Shown here: piece by piece, positions 7,380 to 16,054 of the stretch
Layout: each line of letters starts with the position of its first letter
Numbering within the stretch: the first letter of the stretch is position 1
NCBI GenBank assembly: GCA_902478425.1
Contig: CABSKV010000019.1
Location: forward strand, 1-21,554
Direction: 5' to 3'
Length of the DNA: 21,554 nucleotides
Source: an uncultured Coriobacteriia bacterium
GTDB lineage: Bacteria; Actinomycetota; Coriobacteriia; Coriobacteriales; QAMH01
Translations under genes and position numbers: made by a program
Notes under the pieces: generated by a model
What the model was told of the DNA's origin: nothing
What the model saw: only the letters and a program-made list of their open reading frames with translations
Databases searched by the model: none

Positions 7380-10300
7380 ATGAAAATCCAAAATAGGAAG
7401 ACGCGGCTTCCGCGCAGGCTCATTGGCTTCGTAGCCGCCTTCGCCCTAGCCCTCTCGCTCTTGCCCGTGGGTGTGCTCACGGCATTTGGCGAGGGAGAGG
7501 CGATCTTGCAGGCGCTCGACCTGGCCGGGGAGCCAGAGGCGGTGCTTGCCGAGGAGGCTCCCACCAGTGACGTCGATGGCGAGGGTGAGGACGTCGTATC
7601 CACCGATGAGGCGGTCGACGCTGACACCGGCACCGATGTCGAGAAACCCGCCGAAGACGCCACAGGCGATGCCAAGGACGGCGAGGGCGCGGCTACGGGC
7701 GACGAGAAGCAGGAGGCGACTCCTTCCACGGAGCTTAAGGCCTTTACCACCACCTACGAGGAGGCGGTTGAGGCTGCAGCGGCCAAGGACAAGGACGCCC
7801 TGGCCAAGGCCCTCGAGACCGCTACCAGCCTTCATGCCATGCTCAGCGCCGATGAGCTCAAGCAGCCCGAGGTTACCAAGATGTGGACCGAGATCGAGGG
7901 TCTGCGCGTGACGCTCTCGGAGCTGGCCGCCGAGGTCACCGACCCGGCAGCCACCGTCAATGGCACCGGTTACGAGACGCTTCAGGAGGCCATTAGCGCC
8001 GCCAACGCGGGCGATACCGTCACCGTCATCAAGGATCTGGCCCTGACCGAGGGTGTCACCGTTGCCAAGGCCATCACGCTCGACCTGGGCGGCAAGAAGC
8101 TCACCGCCTCCGGATGCTCGGCGGTTACCGTGACCGGCGCTTCCGCGACCGTCACGGGTGGCACCATCGAGGTTTCCGGCGGCAACGACATCTACGCCGT
8201 GACCGTGGGCGCCAGTGGCGCGCTTTCCACCGAATCCCTTACCGTCATCGGACGCGGCGCCTCGGGCGTCATGGTCAACGGCGGCAGCTACGTCAAGCGC
8301 ACGACCAACATCCAGGCCACAGACGGCTTCGGCATCCGCGTCGTGAGCGGCGGATCGGCCACTCACGAGGGTGGCTCGGTCGTGGCCAACTACGGCGTCT
8401 TCGTCGCCGGTAGCGGCTCCACGCTCAACATGAACGGCGGCGACATCAGTGCTGCCGGTTTCGGCATCGCCGGTAACGGCCTGGCCGCAAACGGTGGCAC
8501 CACCATCAACATCTCCGGCGGCTCCGTGAGCTCGACGGATTCCATCGCCGTCTACCATCCGCAGGCTGGCACGCTCACCGTATCCGGCGGCAGCCTGAGC
8601 GGCACCTACGGCGGCATCGGCATCAAATCCGGCACGCTCACCGTGACCGGCGGCACCATTGCCGGCACGAGCGGCAGCGCCTACGTCGACGGCGAATCCA
8701 ACGGCAACGGCATCAGCGTGTCCGGCAGCGCCATCCACGTGGACTCGCGTGCCGGGTACGCAGGCGGCATGAACATCAGCATCTCCGGTGGCACGCTCAG
8801 CAGCAACAACGGCTATGCCATCGACGAGGTCTCGGGCGGCGGTAGCAGCCAGATCAGCTCGCTGTCCGTGACCGGTGGAACCTTCAACACGGCCCTGGGT
8901 TCGATCAGACTCGCTCCGGGCGCGAACGCGAGCGTCTCGGGCGGTTCGTTCAGCCACGAGGTGCCCGCGGAGTATTGCGCAACTGGTTTCATATGTGACG
9001 GTGAGGATGGAAGCTTCAGCATCGTGCGCGCCGACAGCATCGTCGAGGCGCAGGTCGGCGAGACCACCTACAAGACGCTTGCCGAGGCCATCGCGGCCGC
9101 CAAGGACGGCAATACCATCGTCCTGCTGCGCAGCGTTAGCGTCGACGGGGAGGGCATCGTGGTGAGCGGCAAGGCCATCGCGCTCGACCTCAACGGCAAG
9201 ACCATCACCGGCTCCGGGATCACCGGGGCGGCTGTGATGAGCGCGGCAGGCGGCTCGACCGTGACCGTGCTGGGCAACGGCGGCAAGATTATCGGATCCG
9301 ATAGCCCCGCACTTGCCACGACGGGCGGCAGCCTCGTCGTCAACGGCGGCAGCTATCGCGGAAGCGCAGCCGGTTGCATAAATGCGCAACAGGGTGCCAT
9401 TACCGTGTACGGCGGCAGCTTCGGCTGCGAGTACGCCGAGGGTTCGGGCTCGTGGAACGTACTCGCCGGCGACGCGGCCAGCTTCAAGATCTACGGCGGC
9501 ACCTTCCTCAACGCTGAGCCCGGCGAAAGCCAGCTCGCCTCCGGCTGCAAGGTCATTAGCGACGGAGCGGGCAAGTTCGACGTCACGAGGAATTACTCCG
9601 GCAACATCACCCTGCTCGACGGCACGCCCGTCGAGGGCAATACGATCGTCTTCGCCGACGAGACCACGCTCGACATGATTGAGGTCACCGATCCCAACTT
9701 CGGCGACAAAAGCTGGGAGTGGCGCGTCGGCTTCAAGGTCAGCGTGCCCGAGGGCGCGCATGATCCCAGCTATTCGCAGATTTCCGAGTGGTGGAATGAC
9801 GACGGCAGCAGCTCCTCGTGGGCGAACGTCGGCTCCGTGGCCGAGGACGGCATCTACTGGGTCTCGTCCTCGCAGTCCATGATGGAGCAGTACAAAGGCG
9901 GCGACAACCAGCTCATGTACCGCTACGGCTTTGACTGGGATGGCGACGGCGTGAACGACCAGTACGTCACCGTCGTCGTGAAGGACACCGTGACGTACGC
10001 GGATCATGCCGATCACGTATGGGACGAGGGCGTCGTCACGGTCGAGCCGACCTGCGCAAATCCGGGCGTGATCGTTTACACCTGCGCTGTCGGTGGCGAG
10101 ACGAGGACCGAGGAGATCCCCGCGCTCGGCTGCGACTGGGACGAGTGGGAATATTACGATGCCACGTGCACGTCCGCTGGTTTCCGCGAGCATTTCTGCC
10201 AGCGCGAGAACTGCGACGGCGAGGGCTGGGAATTCGAGGACACGACCCCCGCGCTGGGGCATGAGTGGACTGATTGGAAGGTTTGGGAAGGATTCGAGCC

Positions 10301-11501
10301 CACCTGTGAGGACGAGGGCATCGAGTACAGGGAATGCGCACGTCCCGGTTGCCAGCTCACCGAGGAAGAAGACGAGTACGGTATGGGCCATGGCTACGAG
10401 GAGCGCGAGGTCCCTGCACTCGGTCACCAGTATGGCGCGTGGACGGTGACCAAGGCCGCCACCTGCACCGAGGATGGCGAGCAGAGCCACGTGTGCGCCA
10501 CTTGCGGCAAGGTCGAGACGGAAACCATTCCCGCGACCGGTCACCATGAGGTGGCCGCGGGTGACAAACCCGCCACCTGCACCGAGACCGGCCTTTCCGG
10601 TCGCACGGTGTGCAGCGTGTGCAACCAGGTCGTGAACGAGGGCACCGTGCTGCCGATGCTCGAGCATCGCGTGGGCGCGGGTGCCGTTATCCGCGCCGCC
10701 ACCTGCACCACCGAGGGTCTCATGACCTTCAGCTGCCAGGACTGTGGCGTCCAGGTGAGCACCGAGACCATCCCCGCGCTGGGTCATGCCGTGGCAATCG
10801 ACCCGGCTGTGGCCGCGACCTGCACGGCCACGGGCCTGACCGAAGGCTCGCACTGCACGGCCTGCAACGAGGTGCTGACGGCGCAGCAGACCATCCCCGC
10901 GCTCGGCCATGACTGGGACGAGGGCGAGGTCACCAAGACCGCCACGTGCTCGGCCACGGGCGTGCGCACGCACCACTGCACGCGCTGCAACGTGGCGGGC
11001 GAGCAGGAGATCGCCATCGATCCCGATGCCCACAGCTGGGGCGCGTGGACCGTCGTCAGGAACGCCGCCGTCGGCGTCGAGGGCAGCGAGCAGCGCGTCT
11101 GCGCGCATGACGGCACGCACGTCGAGACGCGCGCGATCGCCGCTCTGGAGGCCACGACGCAGGGCGGAGCGAATGCCGGCGGCACCACGGGCGGCAATGC
11201 CGCGACAGGTGTCATGGGTGGCAACGCAGCCGCTGGTGGCGTGGAGTCCGCAGTGACTGGCGGTGCCGGTACCGCCGCAGGTGCGCAGGGCGCTGGCGAG
11301 GTCATCGAGGGCGACGAGACGCCGCTTACGACACCTGGCGAGACCACGATCGCCGACGACGCAAACCCGCTTGCTGCAGGCACCGTGCGCGCGCAGGAGG
11401 GCGGCATCGACTGGATGGTCGTTGGAATTGCGGTCGGGGCGTTCGTACTCGTCGACGGCCTGGTGATTGCGTACGTGCTGAGGAAGCGTCGTAGCAGGTA
11501 G
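7380..11501 (+). CDS. Large anchored surface protein: beta-helix region, calcium-motif domain and nine cysteine (ATCT-type) repeats
   Basis: 1373 aa. The ATG at 7380 is chosen because AAAGGA lies at 7365-7370 and a signal peptide follows directly (RRLIGFVAAFALALSLLPVG, cleavage near residue 37); an in-frame upstream extension to 7185 has neither. Next come an acidic low-complexity region, an alanine-rich helical stretch (about 122-183) and two Gly/Ser/Thr-rich pectin-lyase-like beta-helix segments, from about 191 (GYETLQEAISAANAGDTV) and 554 (TYKTLAEAIAAAKDGNTI). A domain with DWDGDGVND (852-860), a likely Ca2+-binding loop, precedes nine repeats (about 875-1257) of the form GHxWxxW...ATCTxxG...CxxC...IPAL. 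The end is a Gly/Ala-rich stalk, a helix (about 1344-1367) and RKRRSR, with no LPXTG. Such proteins are common adhesin-like products of gut anaerobes; the binding partner is unknown. Confidence 0.88.
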   Translation: MKIQNRKTRLPRRLIGFVAAFALALSLLPVGVLTAFGEGEAILQALDLAGEPEAVLAEEAPTSDVDGEGEDVVSTDEAVDADTGTDVEKPAEDATGDAKDGEGAATGDEKQEATPSTELKAFTTTYEEAVEAAAAKDKDALAKALETATSLHAMLSADELKQPEVTKMWTEIEGLRVTLSELAAEVTDPAATVNGTGYETLQEAISAANAGDTVTVIKDLALTEGVTVAKAITLDLGGKKLTASGCSAVTVTGASATVTGGTIEVSGGNDIYAVTVGASGALSTESLTVIGRGASGVMVNGGSYVKRTTNIQATDGFGIRVVSGGSATHEGGSVVANYGVFVAGSGSTLNMNGGDISAAGFGIAGNGLAANGGTTINISGGSVSSTDSIAVYHPQAGTLTVSGGSLSGTYGGIGIKSGTLTVTGGTIAGTSGSAYVDGESNGNGISVSGSAIHVDSRAGYAGGMNISISGGTLSSNNGYAIDEVSGGGSSQISSLSVTGGTFNTALGSIRLAPGANASVSGGSFSHEVPAEYCATGFICDGEDGSFSIVRADSIVEAQVGETTYKTLAEAIAAAKDGNTIVLLRSVSVDGEGIVVSGKAIALDLNGKTITGSGITGAAVMSAAGGSTVTVLGNGGKIIGSDSPALATTGGSLVVNGGSYRGSAAGCINAQQGAITVYGGSFGCEYAEGSGSWNVLAGDAASFKIYGGTFLNAEPGESQLASGCKVISDGAGKFDVTRNYSGNITLLDGTPVEGNTIVFADETTLDMIEVTDPNFGDKSWEWRVGFKVSVPEGAHDPSYSQISEWWNDDGSSSSWANVGSVAEDGIYWVSSSQSMMEQYKGGDNQLMYRYGFDWDGDGVNDQYVTVVVKDTVTYADHADHVWDEGVVTVEPTCANPGVIVYTCAVGGETRTEEIPALGCDWDEWEYYDATCTSAGFREHFCQRENCDGEGWEFEDTTPALGHEWTDWKVWEGFEPTCEDEGIEYRECARPGCQLTEEEDEYGMGHGYEEREVPALGHQYGAWTVTKAATCTEDGEQSHVCATCGKVETETIPATGHHEVAAGDKPATCTETGLSGRTVCSVCNQVVNEGTVLPMLEHRVGAGAVIRAATCTTEGLMTFSCQDCGVQVSTETIPALGHAVAIDPAVAATCTATGLTEGSHCTACNEVLTAQQTIPALGHDWDEGEVTKTATCSATGVRTHHCTRCNVAGEQEIAIDPDAHSWGAWTVVRNAAVGVEGSEQRVCAHDGTHVETRAIAALEATTQGGANAGGTTGGNAATGVMGGNAAAGGVESAVTGGAGTAAGAQGAGEVIEGDETPLTTPGETTIADDANPLAAGTVRAQEGGIDWMVVGIAVGAFVLVDGLVIAYVLRKRRSR
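10003..11151 (+). repeat. Nine tandem cysteine-containing protein repeats
   Basis: Units of about 38-55 residues each end near IPAL-GH and centre on (A/P)TC(T/A/E/S)xxG followed by C and usually CxxC. Units 4 to 8 are the most regular. The first lacks the CxxC (TCAVGG), and the last has lost the first Cys (AAVGVEG in place of ATCTxxG). The units are diverged in DNA sequence, so this is an old expansion and not a recent tandem duplication. Confidence 0.85.
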
Positions 11502-11552
11502 CATGCTCGAGTGACGAGCGTGCCGAGGTTCGCGCGACCGATAGACGCAACG

Positions 11553-11582
11553 AAGGCGCCCGCTTGATACGGGCGCCTTTTT
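11553..11582 (+). terminator. Rho-independent terminator after the beta-helix surface protein gene
   Basis: AAGGCGCCCG (11553-11562) pairs with CGGGCGCCTT (11570-11579) across a 7-nt loop, followed by a T-rich tail (TTTTTGTTGTT). It lies about 50 bp after the stop codon at 11501. Confidence 0.9.
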
Positions 11583-11649
11583 GTTGTTAGGGGGGGGGTG
11601 TCCCTCTATCGAGCACATCGTCAAATCCGAAAGCATTACGGGAGCTGAT

Positions 11650-11710
11650 GTGCATTTTGTAGCGCGGGATGGGTGTATTTTGTAGCGCTGATATGGTGTA
11701 AAATGTAGCG
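11650..11710 (+). promoter_or_regulatory. Three 15-bp direct repeats at a 23-bp period upstream of the AAA ATPase
   Basis: GTGCATTTTGTAGCG (11650-11664), GTGTATTTTGTAGCG (11673-11687) and GTGTAAAATGTAGCG (11696-11710) begin exactly 23 bp apart. The array ends 47 bp before the GTG at 11758. A possible -10 TATAAA lies at 11742-11747, which would make the message nearly leaderless. The spacing suggests an operator for a multimeric regulator, perhaps autoregulation by the downstream product, but this is inference. Confidence 0.6.
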
Positions 11711-11757
11711 AGTATTTAGAAAGTCCCGGTAGAACGACACATATAAAACGGATTCGA

Positions 11758-13077
11758 GTGACTATGGAAACTGCCAAAACGTTGAAACCAGATGGATATC
11801 TCCCCCGGCTTGTCGATACCCGGTTGGATTTCTTGCTAGACGCCTTTGGCGCAGTTGAAATTACCGGGTCAAAGTGGTGCGGAAAGACATGGACATCCCT
11901 TGCGCATGCGCGCAGCGTCACGCGTCTTGACGACAGCCTCGTTCTCGCGCGCGCGGTGGAAGCTCCCGAAACCGCACTTGCGGGGCAGGCGCCTCATCTG
12001 ATTGACGAATGGCAAGAACTACCCTCGATATGGGACGAGGTTCGCCGCATGATAGATGAGAGAGCGAACATCCCTGGTCAATTCATCCTCACCGGCTCCA
12101 CGAGATTGAAAATCGAAAACGACAAGAGCAACCCGCGTAGGGAAGTTCACCACAGCGGTGCCGGACGCATAAAACGCTTGAGCATGTGGCCGATGACATT
12201 GGCAGAAGAGGGGTTGTCCAACGGCACCGTAAGCTTGGGCGACCTGTTTTCGGGAACTTTCGGCAACGCCGAATGCAACACCCGTTTGGACGATGTGGCC
12301 GAATGGTGCTGCAGGGGAGGATGGCCCGCAAACGTCGGAAAGCCCTATGAAGCGGCTGCGGAGACCGCTGCCTCACACCTGGAGAGCCTTTATGACGTAA
12401 GCATTCCGCGCATGAAACTCAACCCTTCAACTGCATCCAAACTCGTGACCGCGCTGGCCCTCAACCTTGCCCAGCCCGCCACTCTCCCGACCCTGGCCAA
12501 AGACATGGGGTGCGGCGATACAGGCAACTCTGTTGCGAGGTCAACTATAGAACGGTACCTTGACGTGCTCCGTCGCCTCTTCATCATACATAACGTACAC
12601 GGATGGAATGCGCCACTGCGTTCGAAGGCGCGTGGACGAGTCAAGCCGAAGCGCTACTTCGTAGACCCCTCCATTGCTGCCGCCGCATTGCATGCGACGC
12701 CCCCTCGTCTCATGGACGACATGCAAACGCTGGGCAATCTATTCGAAACGCTGGTAATACGAGACTTGTGCGCGTTTATATCCACGTACCCGGGCATAGG
12801 TAATGAGGTTCGCTATTATCGCGACCAGTTCGGCCTGGAGGTTGACGCGATCGTCGAAAGAGACGGGGAATGGGCCGGCATCGAGATAAAGCTCTCCGAG
12901 GCGAAGGCGGATGCTGCGGCCGATTCCCTGCTACGCCTGAGGGCAAAGGCGCTGGAAAACCCCATGGCGCGCGTTGGGGAGCCCGCTTTCCTGGCTGTCA
13001 TCGTGGGAGTTGGAGATACCGCATACCAAAGAAAAGACGGTGTCTACGTCATTCCTGTCGCCACCTTGACGGCATAG
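11758..13077 (+). CDS. AAA-type ATP-binding protein with C-terminal DUF4143 domain
   Basis: 439 aa from the GTG at 11758; an ATG two codons later (11764) would give 437 aa. Neither has a clear Shine-Dalgarno, and a TATAAA at 11742 fits a near-leaderless mRNA. The Walker A motif is GSKWCGKT (residues 37-44), Walker B is HLIDE (D83, E84), and a sensor-like ILTGST follows. The C-terminal half matches DUF4143, including a nuclease-like EVDAIVERDG...GIEIKLS segment that recalls the PD-(D/E)XK core. Length is normal for this family. Members are common accessory ATPases of bacteria and archaea with no firmly established role; proposals include mobile-element or defence-type functions. The gene stands alone between a terminator and degenerate DNA, with the 23-bp-period repeats upstream. 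Confidence 0.9.
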   Translation: MTMETAKTLKPDGYLPRLVDTRLDFLLDAFGAVEITGSKWCGKTWTSLAHARSVTRLDDSLVLARAVEAPETALAGQAPHLIDEWQELPSIWDEVRRMIDERANIPGQFILTGSTRLKIENDKSNPRREVHHSGAGRIKRLSMWPMTLAEEGLSNGTVSLGDLFSGTFGNAECNTRLDDVAEWCCRGGWPANVGKPYEAAAETAASHLESLYDVSIPRMKLNPSTASKLVTALALNLAQPATLPTLAKDMGCGDTGNSVARSTIERYLDVLRRLFIIHNVHGWNAPLRSKARGRVKPKRYFVDPSIAAAALHATPPRLMDDMQTLGNLFETLVIRDLCAFISTYPGIGNEVRYYRDQFGLEVDAIVERDGEWAGIEIKLSEAKADAAADSLLRLRAKALENPMARVGEPAFLAVIVGVGDTAYQRKDGVYVIPVATLTA

Positions 13078-14354
13078 GGGAAGGTGACGTTTGTCGGGGC
13101 CGATTCGAAAATAAGTCCAGGGGAGTCAGCTTGGTGGAATCGGCGTGAGTGACGATTCCCCGATGACTATGTGGAGCGAAATAGAGGCGATTTGAGGCCC
13201 TTTGCGTGGCGATTTGGTCCCGTTACTCGATATGGCGTGCAAAAGGGCTCAGATTCGCCCTGAGGGTCTCGTGTGATAGCCTGCAGAAGATTGGCCCGCT
13301 CCTGGAGGTGCCCGAAGATTCGCGGTACGTTATCTACGGCGGCAGTGAGGTTCTCGAGACGCGCCATGGACATGTGCTCTCGTTGCGCGAGGCGCACCGG
13401 CTCGCGGTGTAGATCATGACGCGATAGAGTGAGCGTTTTTATAGGTGCCATTAGAAGATGCCGTTAAAATGACTGGCCGATTTTGCAGGTATTAGAATAA
13501 AGGGCTAATCAGAGAAAACCGGACAGCAAGCCCAGTCTGGATACCCGGACGATAATCTGCAGGAATCTGCGGAAGTTTTCCATTGCAGTACGCGAAAGAT
13601 TTGCCCGTGCATGTAACCGGACGAACTGCTCATTAAAATTAGGCCCTTCTGAGGGCTTATTGGGCCTGCCGATAGGGCCCTAGGGCTTAAAAGTAATGAA
13701 AACGCCTTAGAGACGATTCTCGTTGCCCTGAAGCCAGTTCGAGGTCTTGGCGCCTGAAGAGTCGGTTTGGTCCAGGTGACAGAGTCGAGCGAATGGGATT
13801 CTGCTCTCGCATGTGTCTGTTTCCTCCCCATGGAACAACCCCATATCTTCCGACCTTTGAGCAAGTTAGCCGTTTTCGGGGCATGGGGATGATGCAAACG
13901 ACGGTACAAAAGACCATATTGATTCTCATAATGCATGTTTGCAAAATGCCATTATTCACGACTATGGATGATTTAAATCTGGAAAATATGCTCGTCAAAT
14001 CACGTAAGTTGCTCGTTTTTGCTAGAGATGTCGTAAATACCTCAATCATGATCGAATTTTCAAAAAGCGTGGACGAGAACCTTTCGCGCCGTCGAAGTCC
14101 CGGATTGAGGAAACATCCGTAGGCGGAGTGAGCCCCTTGGCGTCAGATTATATGGACGCCATGGCGAAATGATGGACCAGAAGCCACGAAGACGGGCGGC
14201 TTTTGCAAAAACGGATGATTATTCCCGGCATATCTTGGTTTCTGTCCAATATGCCCATGAAAGACAATCAAACGTTCCCTCTAAGTGGGGCACGTGCCCG
14301 GCCTCTCGGTCGAACGATGGGCCGAAGTAGAGATATGAGGTGATGCAAAACATT
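13078..14354. other. Gene-poor, degenerate region
   Basis: Nearly 1.3 kb with only short ORFs of low plausibility on either strand, apart from the ATPase-like fragment listed separately. Base composition shifts repeatedly between GC-rich and AT-rich. Small hairpins occur: GGAATCG/CGATTCC at 13136-13159 and GGCATAT/ATATGCC at 14227-14255. Around 13456-13490 a sequence containing CCGTTAAAATGACTGGCCG weakly resembles the 6984 repeat. It reads as a graveyard of former accessory genes. Confidence 0.5.
13206..13412 (+). pseudogene. C-terminal fragment of a second AAA/DUF4143-type ATPase gene
   Basis: A 68-codon frame encodes LRFALRVSCDSLQKIGPLLE, then SRYVIYGGSEVLETRHGHVL and SLREAHRL before a TAG. 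The pattern (a helix, then RYVxYGG, a variable loop and a short strand/helix ending) is how many AAA/DUF4143 ATPases finish. No upstream in-frame ATPase sequence remains, and the ATG at 13206 has no good ribosome binding site. It is therefore probably a remnant, lying 129 bp after an intact member of the same broad family. The assignment rests on a short tail. Confidence 0.4.
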
Positions 14355-14386
14355 GCGTACCAAGTGGTCTAGGCCCCTTGGTACGC
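14355..14386 (-). terminator. Second hairpin of the pilT 3' region (10-bp arms, 12-nt loop)
   Basis: GCGTACCAAG (14355-14364) pairs with CTTGGTACGC (14377-14386). Read on the minus strand, it directly follows the large hairpin after pilT and is itself followed by AATGTTTTGC, a weak T-rich tail. It is a plausible final terminator of the pilus operon. Confidence 0.5.
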
Positions 14387-14443
14387 GAACATGCGAAACG
14401 GGGCAGAAGGCGCAAAGCGCCTTCTGCCCCGTTTCGCATGTTC
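14387..14443 (-). terminator. Perfect 27-bp-arm hairpin downstream of pilT
   Basis: Bases 14387-14413 are the exact reverse complement of 14417-14443, around an AAA loop. The hairpin begins 6 bp beyond the pilT stop codon, so it probably terminates transcription or protects the mRNA 3' end. It has no adjacent T-run of its own. The arm contains GGGGCAGAAGGCGC and is unrelated to the GTCGCCGGGGC repeat family. Confidence 0.75.
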
Positions 14444-14449
14444 GTCCTA

Positions 14450-15529
14450 CTACTTGAGCTTCTCGGCTTCGAGGCGATGGTCGAGGGCGGAGGGGTGGAT
14501 CGCATGGCTGAGCGCGGTCTCGATCGTGATCTTGCCGTCCTTCACGAGCTCGAAGAGGCTTTGGTCCATCGTGCGCATGCCCTGGCGGCTACCGGCGGCG
14601 ATGACCGAGTCAATCTGGTAGGTCTTCTCCTCGCGGATGAGGTTGCGGATAGCCGGGTTGGCGACCATAATCTCGAAGACGGGCAGTACCGTGCCGTCGA
14701 TTGCGGGCACGAGCTGCTGGCTCACGACGGCCTGGAGCACGAGCGAGAGCTGCATGCGGATCATGTGACGTTGCTCGGCGGGGAAGGCGTCGATGATGCG
14801 GTCGATGGTGCCGGCGGCGCTGTTGGTGTGCAACGTCGAGAAGATGAGCTGCGCCATCTCGGCGGCCGTAATCGCGATGCCGATGGTCTCGGCGTCACGC
14901 ATCTCGCCGAGCAGGATGATGTCCGGAGACTCGCGCATGGCCGAGCGCAGGCCCTCGGCGTAGGTGGCGATGTCGGTGGGGACCTCGCGCTGCGTCACGA
15001 TGCACTTCTCGTGACGGTGCACGTACTCGATGGGGTCCTCGAGGGTGATGATGTGACGATTGCGCTCGCGGTTGATGCGGTCGATGATGCAGGCGAGCGT
15101 CGTGGACTTGCCGGAGCCGGCCGGACCGGTGACGAGGACGAGGCCCTTGGTGAGATCGGCCAGGTCGAGGACGCTTTGCGGGATGTGCAGCTCTTCGGGA
15201 TCTGGTAGACCGAAGGGGATGACGCGGATGACCGCAGAGACGGAACCACGCTGGCGGAAGACGTTGGCGCGGAAGCGGCCGATGCCAGGGAGCGCGAACG
15301 AGAAGTCTTCGTCAAGGTTATCGTTGTTGTCGAAGTTGTTGAAGTCACGACCGGCAATCTCGTAGATTGCCTCGACGACCGTGCGCGTGCTCGCGGGCGT
15401 GAGCGGCTCGCCGTTCATGCGCACCTGTCGGCCGCTGACCTTGTAGGTGAGCGGAAGGCCCGCCACCACGAAGATGTCCGACGCCTTGAGGTCGATCATC
15501 TGCTTCAAAAGATCCGAAAGTAACATCAT
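14450..15529 (-). CDS. pilT: Type IV pilus retraction ATPase PilT
   Basis: 359 aa from the double ATG at 15529/15526, chosen because AAAGGA lies 4-7 nt upstream (15534-15539); the frame stays open to 15574 without a better site. PilT is the hexameric cytoplasmic ATPase that powers pilus disassembly at the inner membrane. Visible features are an N-terminal PAS-like part (LLKQMIDLKASDIFVVAGLP), Walker A GPAGSGKST (K141), a Walker B region LLGEMRDAE (E209), the His box STLHTN (H234) and the C-terminal AIRNLIRE motif typical of retraction ATPases. Length is normal. It is the last gene of the minus-strand cluster, 72 bp after the preceding gene, and ends at a double hairpin. Confidence 0.95.
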   Translation of the reverse strand: MMLLSDLLKQMIDLKASDIFVVAGLPLTYKVSGRQVRMNGEPLTPASTRTVVEAIYEIAGRDFNNFDNNDNLDEDFSFALPGIGRFRANVFRQRGSVSAVIRVIPFGLPDPEELHIPQSVLDLADLTKGLVLVTGPAGSGKSTTLACIIDRINRERNRHIITLEDPIEYVHRHEKCIVTQREVPTDIATYAEGLRSAMRESPDIILLGEMRDAETIGIAITAAEMAQLIFSTLHTNSAAGTIDRIIDAFPAEQRHMIRMQLSLVLQAVVSQQLVPAIDGTVLPVFEIMVANPAIRNLIREEKTYQIDSVIAAGSRQGMRTMDQSLFELVKDGKITIETALSHAIHPSALDHRLEAEKLK

Positions 15530-15601
15530 CTCATCCTTTCTCACCAACGTGCCGACTTCATCGATGCCGGTCACGGCGCTGCCTTCTTCGTTTTCGCGTC
15601 T

Positions 15602-16054
15602 CTACATACCTGACCATAGGGTATCGCCCTCGGCCTCGTTGACCATGGCCGTCATGTTCCACTTCGTTATGCGATAGCTGCCGCCCGCGCCCACCTCGAC
15701 CGCAATGTCGAGGACGCGCCCCGATGGGCACTCGAACTGGGCGGTGACGGCGGAGCCTGCGAGGGCTGAGCTGATGGTGACACCGGCGTTGTTGGCCTGG
15801 ACCTGCGACGTCATGGCGGCCAGCGAGGCCGCTGATGGTGTCGAGCCGGTGGCGCATACCTGCGCGACAAGCTCCTGGGCCGCGGATTCTGCCGCATATT
15901 GCTGGGTGGTTGACTCGGCCTGCATCTGCGCGAGGCTGAGTGACGCGCGCGCGGTGTTGATCGAGAGGACGGCGAGCGTCGCCAGGCAGATCACCGCGAT
16001 GAGGGCGAACAGCGAGATGGGGCCGATGCGCACGGAAGGCGTGGGGTGGTTCAT
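15602..16054 (-). CDS. Small single-pass pilus-cluster protein (minor-pilin-like)
   Basis: 150 aa. The ATG at 16054 overlaps the upstream stop codon by 4 nt (ATGA), implying translational coupling. One N-terminal membrane helix (GPISLFALIAVICLATLAVL) is followed by an Ala/Gln-rich helical extension (SLSLAQMQAESTTQQYAAES) and a small domain with two Cys. This lollipop layout with a long helix resembles PilX/GspK-type minor pilins, and G-P at the start of the helix recalls a prepilin cleavage site. However, the Glu at position +5 is missing. The role as a minor pilin or assembly accessory is inferred from position between pilC and pilT. Confidence 0.6.
   Translation of the reverse strand: MNHPTPSVRIGPISLFALIAVICLATLAVLSINTARASLSLAQMQAESTTQQYAAESAAQELVAQVCATGSTPSAASLAAMTSQVQANNAGVTISSALAGSAVTAQFECPSGRVLDIAVEVGAGGSYRITKWNMTAMVNEAEGDTLWSGM

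Noticed and set aside
7446..11921. 1491-aa open frame antisense to the beta-helix surface protein
   Set aside because: Same codon-bias shadow. The His/Ala/Gly/Arg-rich product has no recognisable fold, and the plus-strand gene has a signal peptide, repeats and terminator.
13635..13690. GGCCCTT/AGGGCT-rich segment resembling a terminator
   Set aside because: Several alternative weak pairings, no T-run and no gene to terminate.
13687..14122. Short ORFs on both strands (about 109-120 aa) in the gene-poor region
   Set aside because: No ribosome binding site, no recognisable domain, and mutually overlapping on opposite strands. They may be chance frames in AT-rich DNA.
14378..15208. 276-aa plus-strand ORF opposite pilT
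   Set aside because: Its start lies in the pilT terminator hairpin, and its Asp/His/Gly-rich sequence is the mirror of pilT codon bias.
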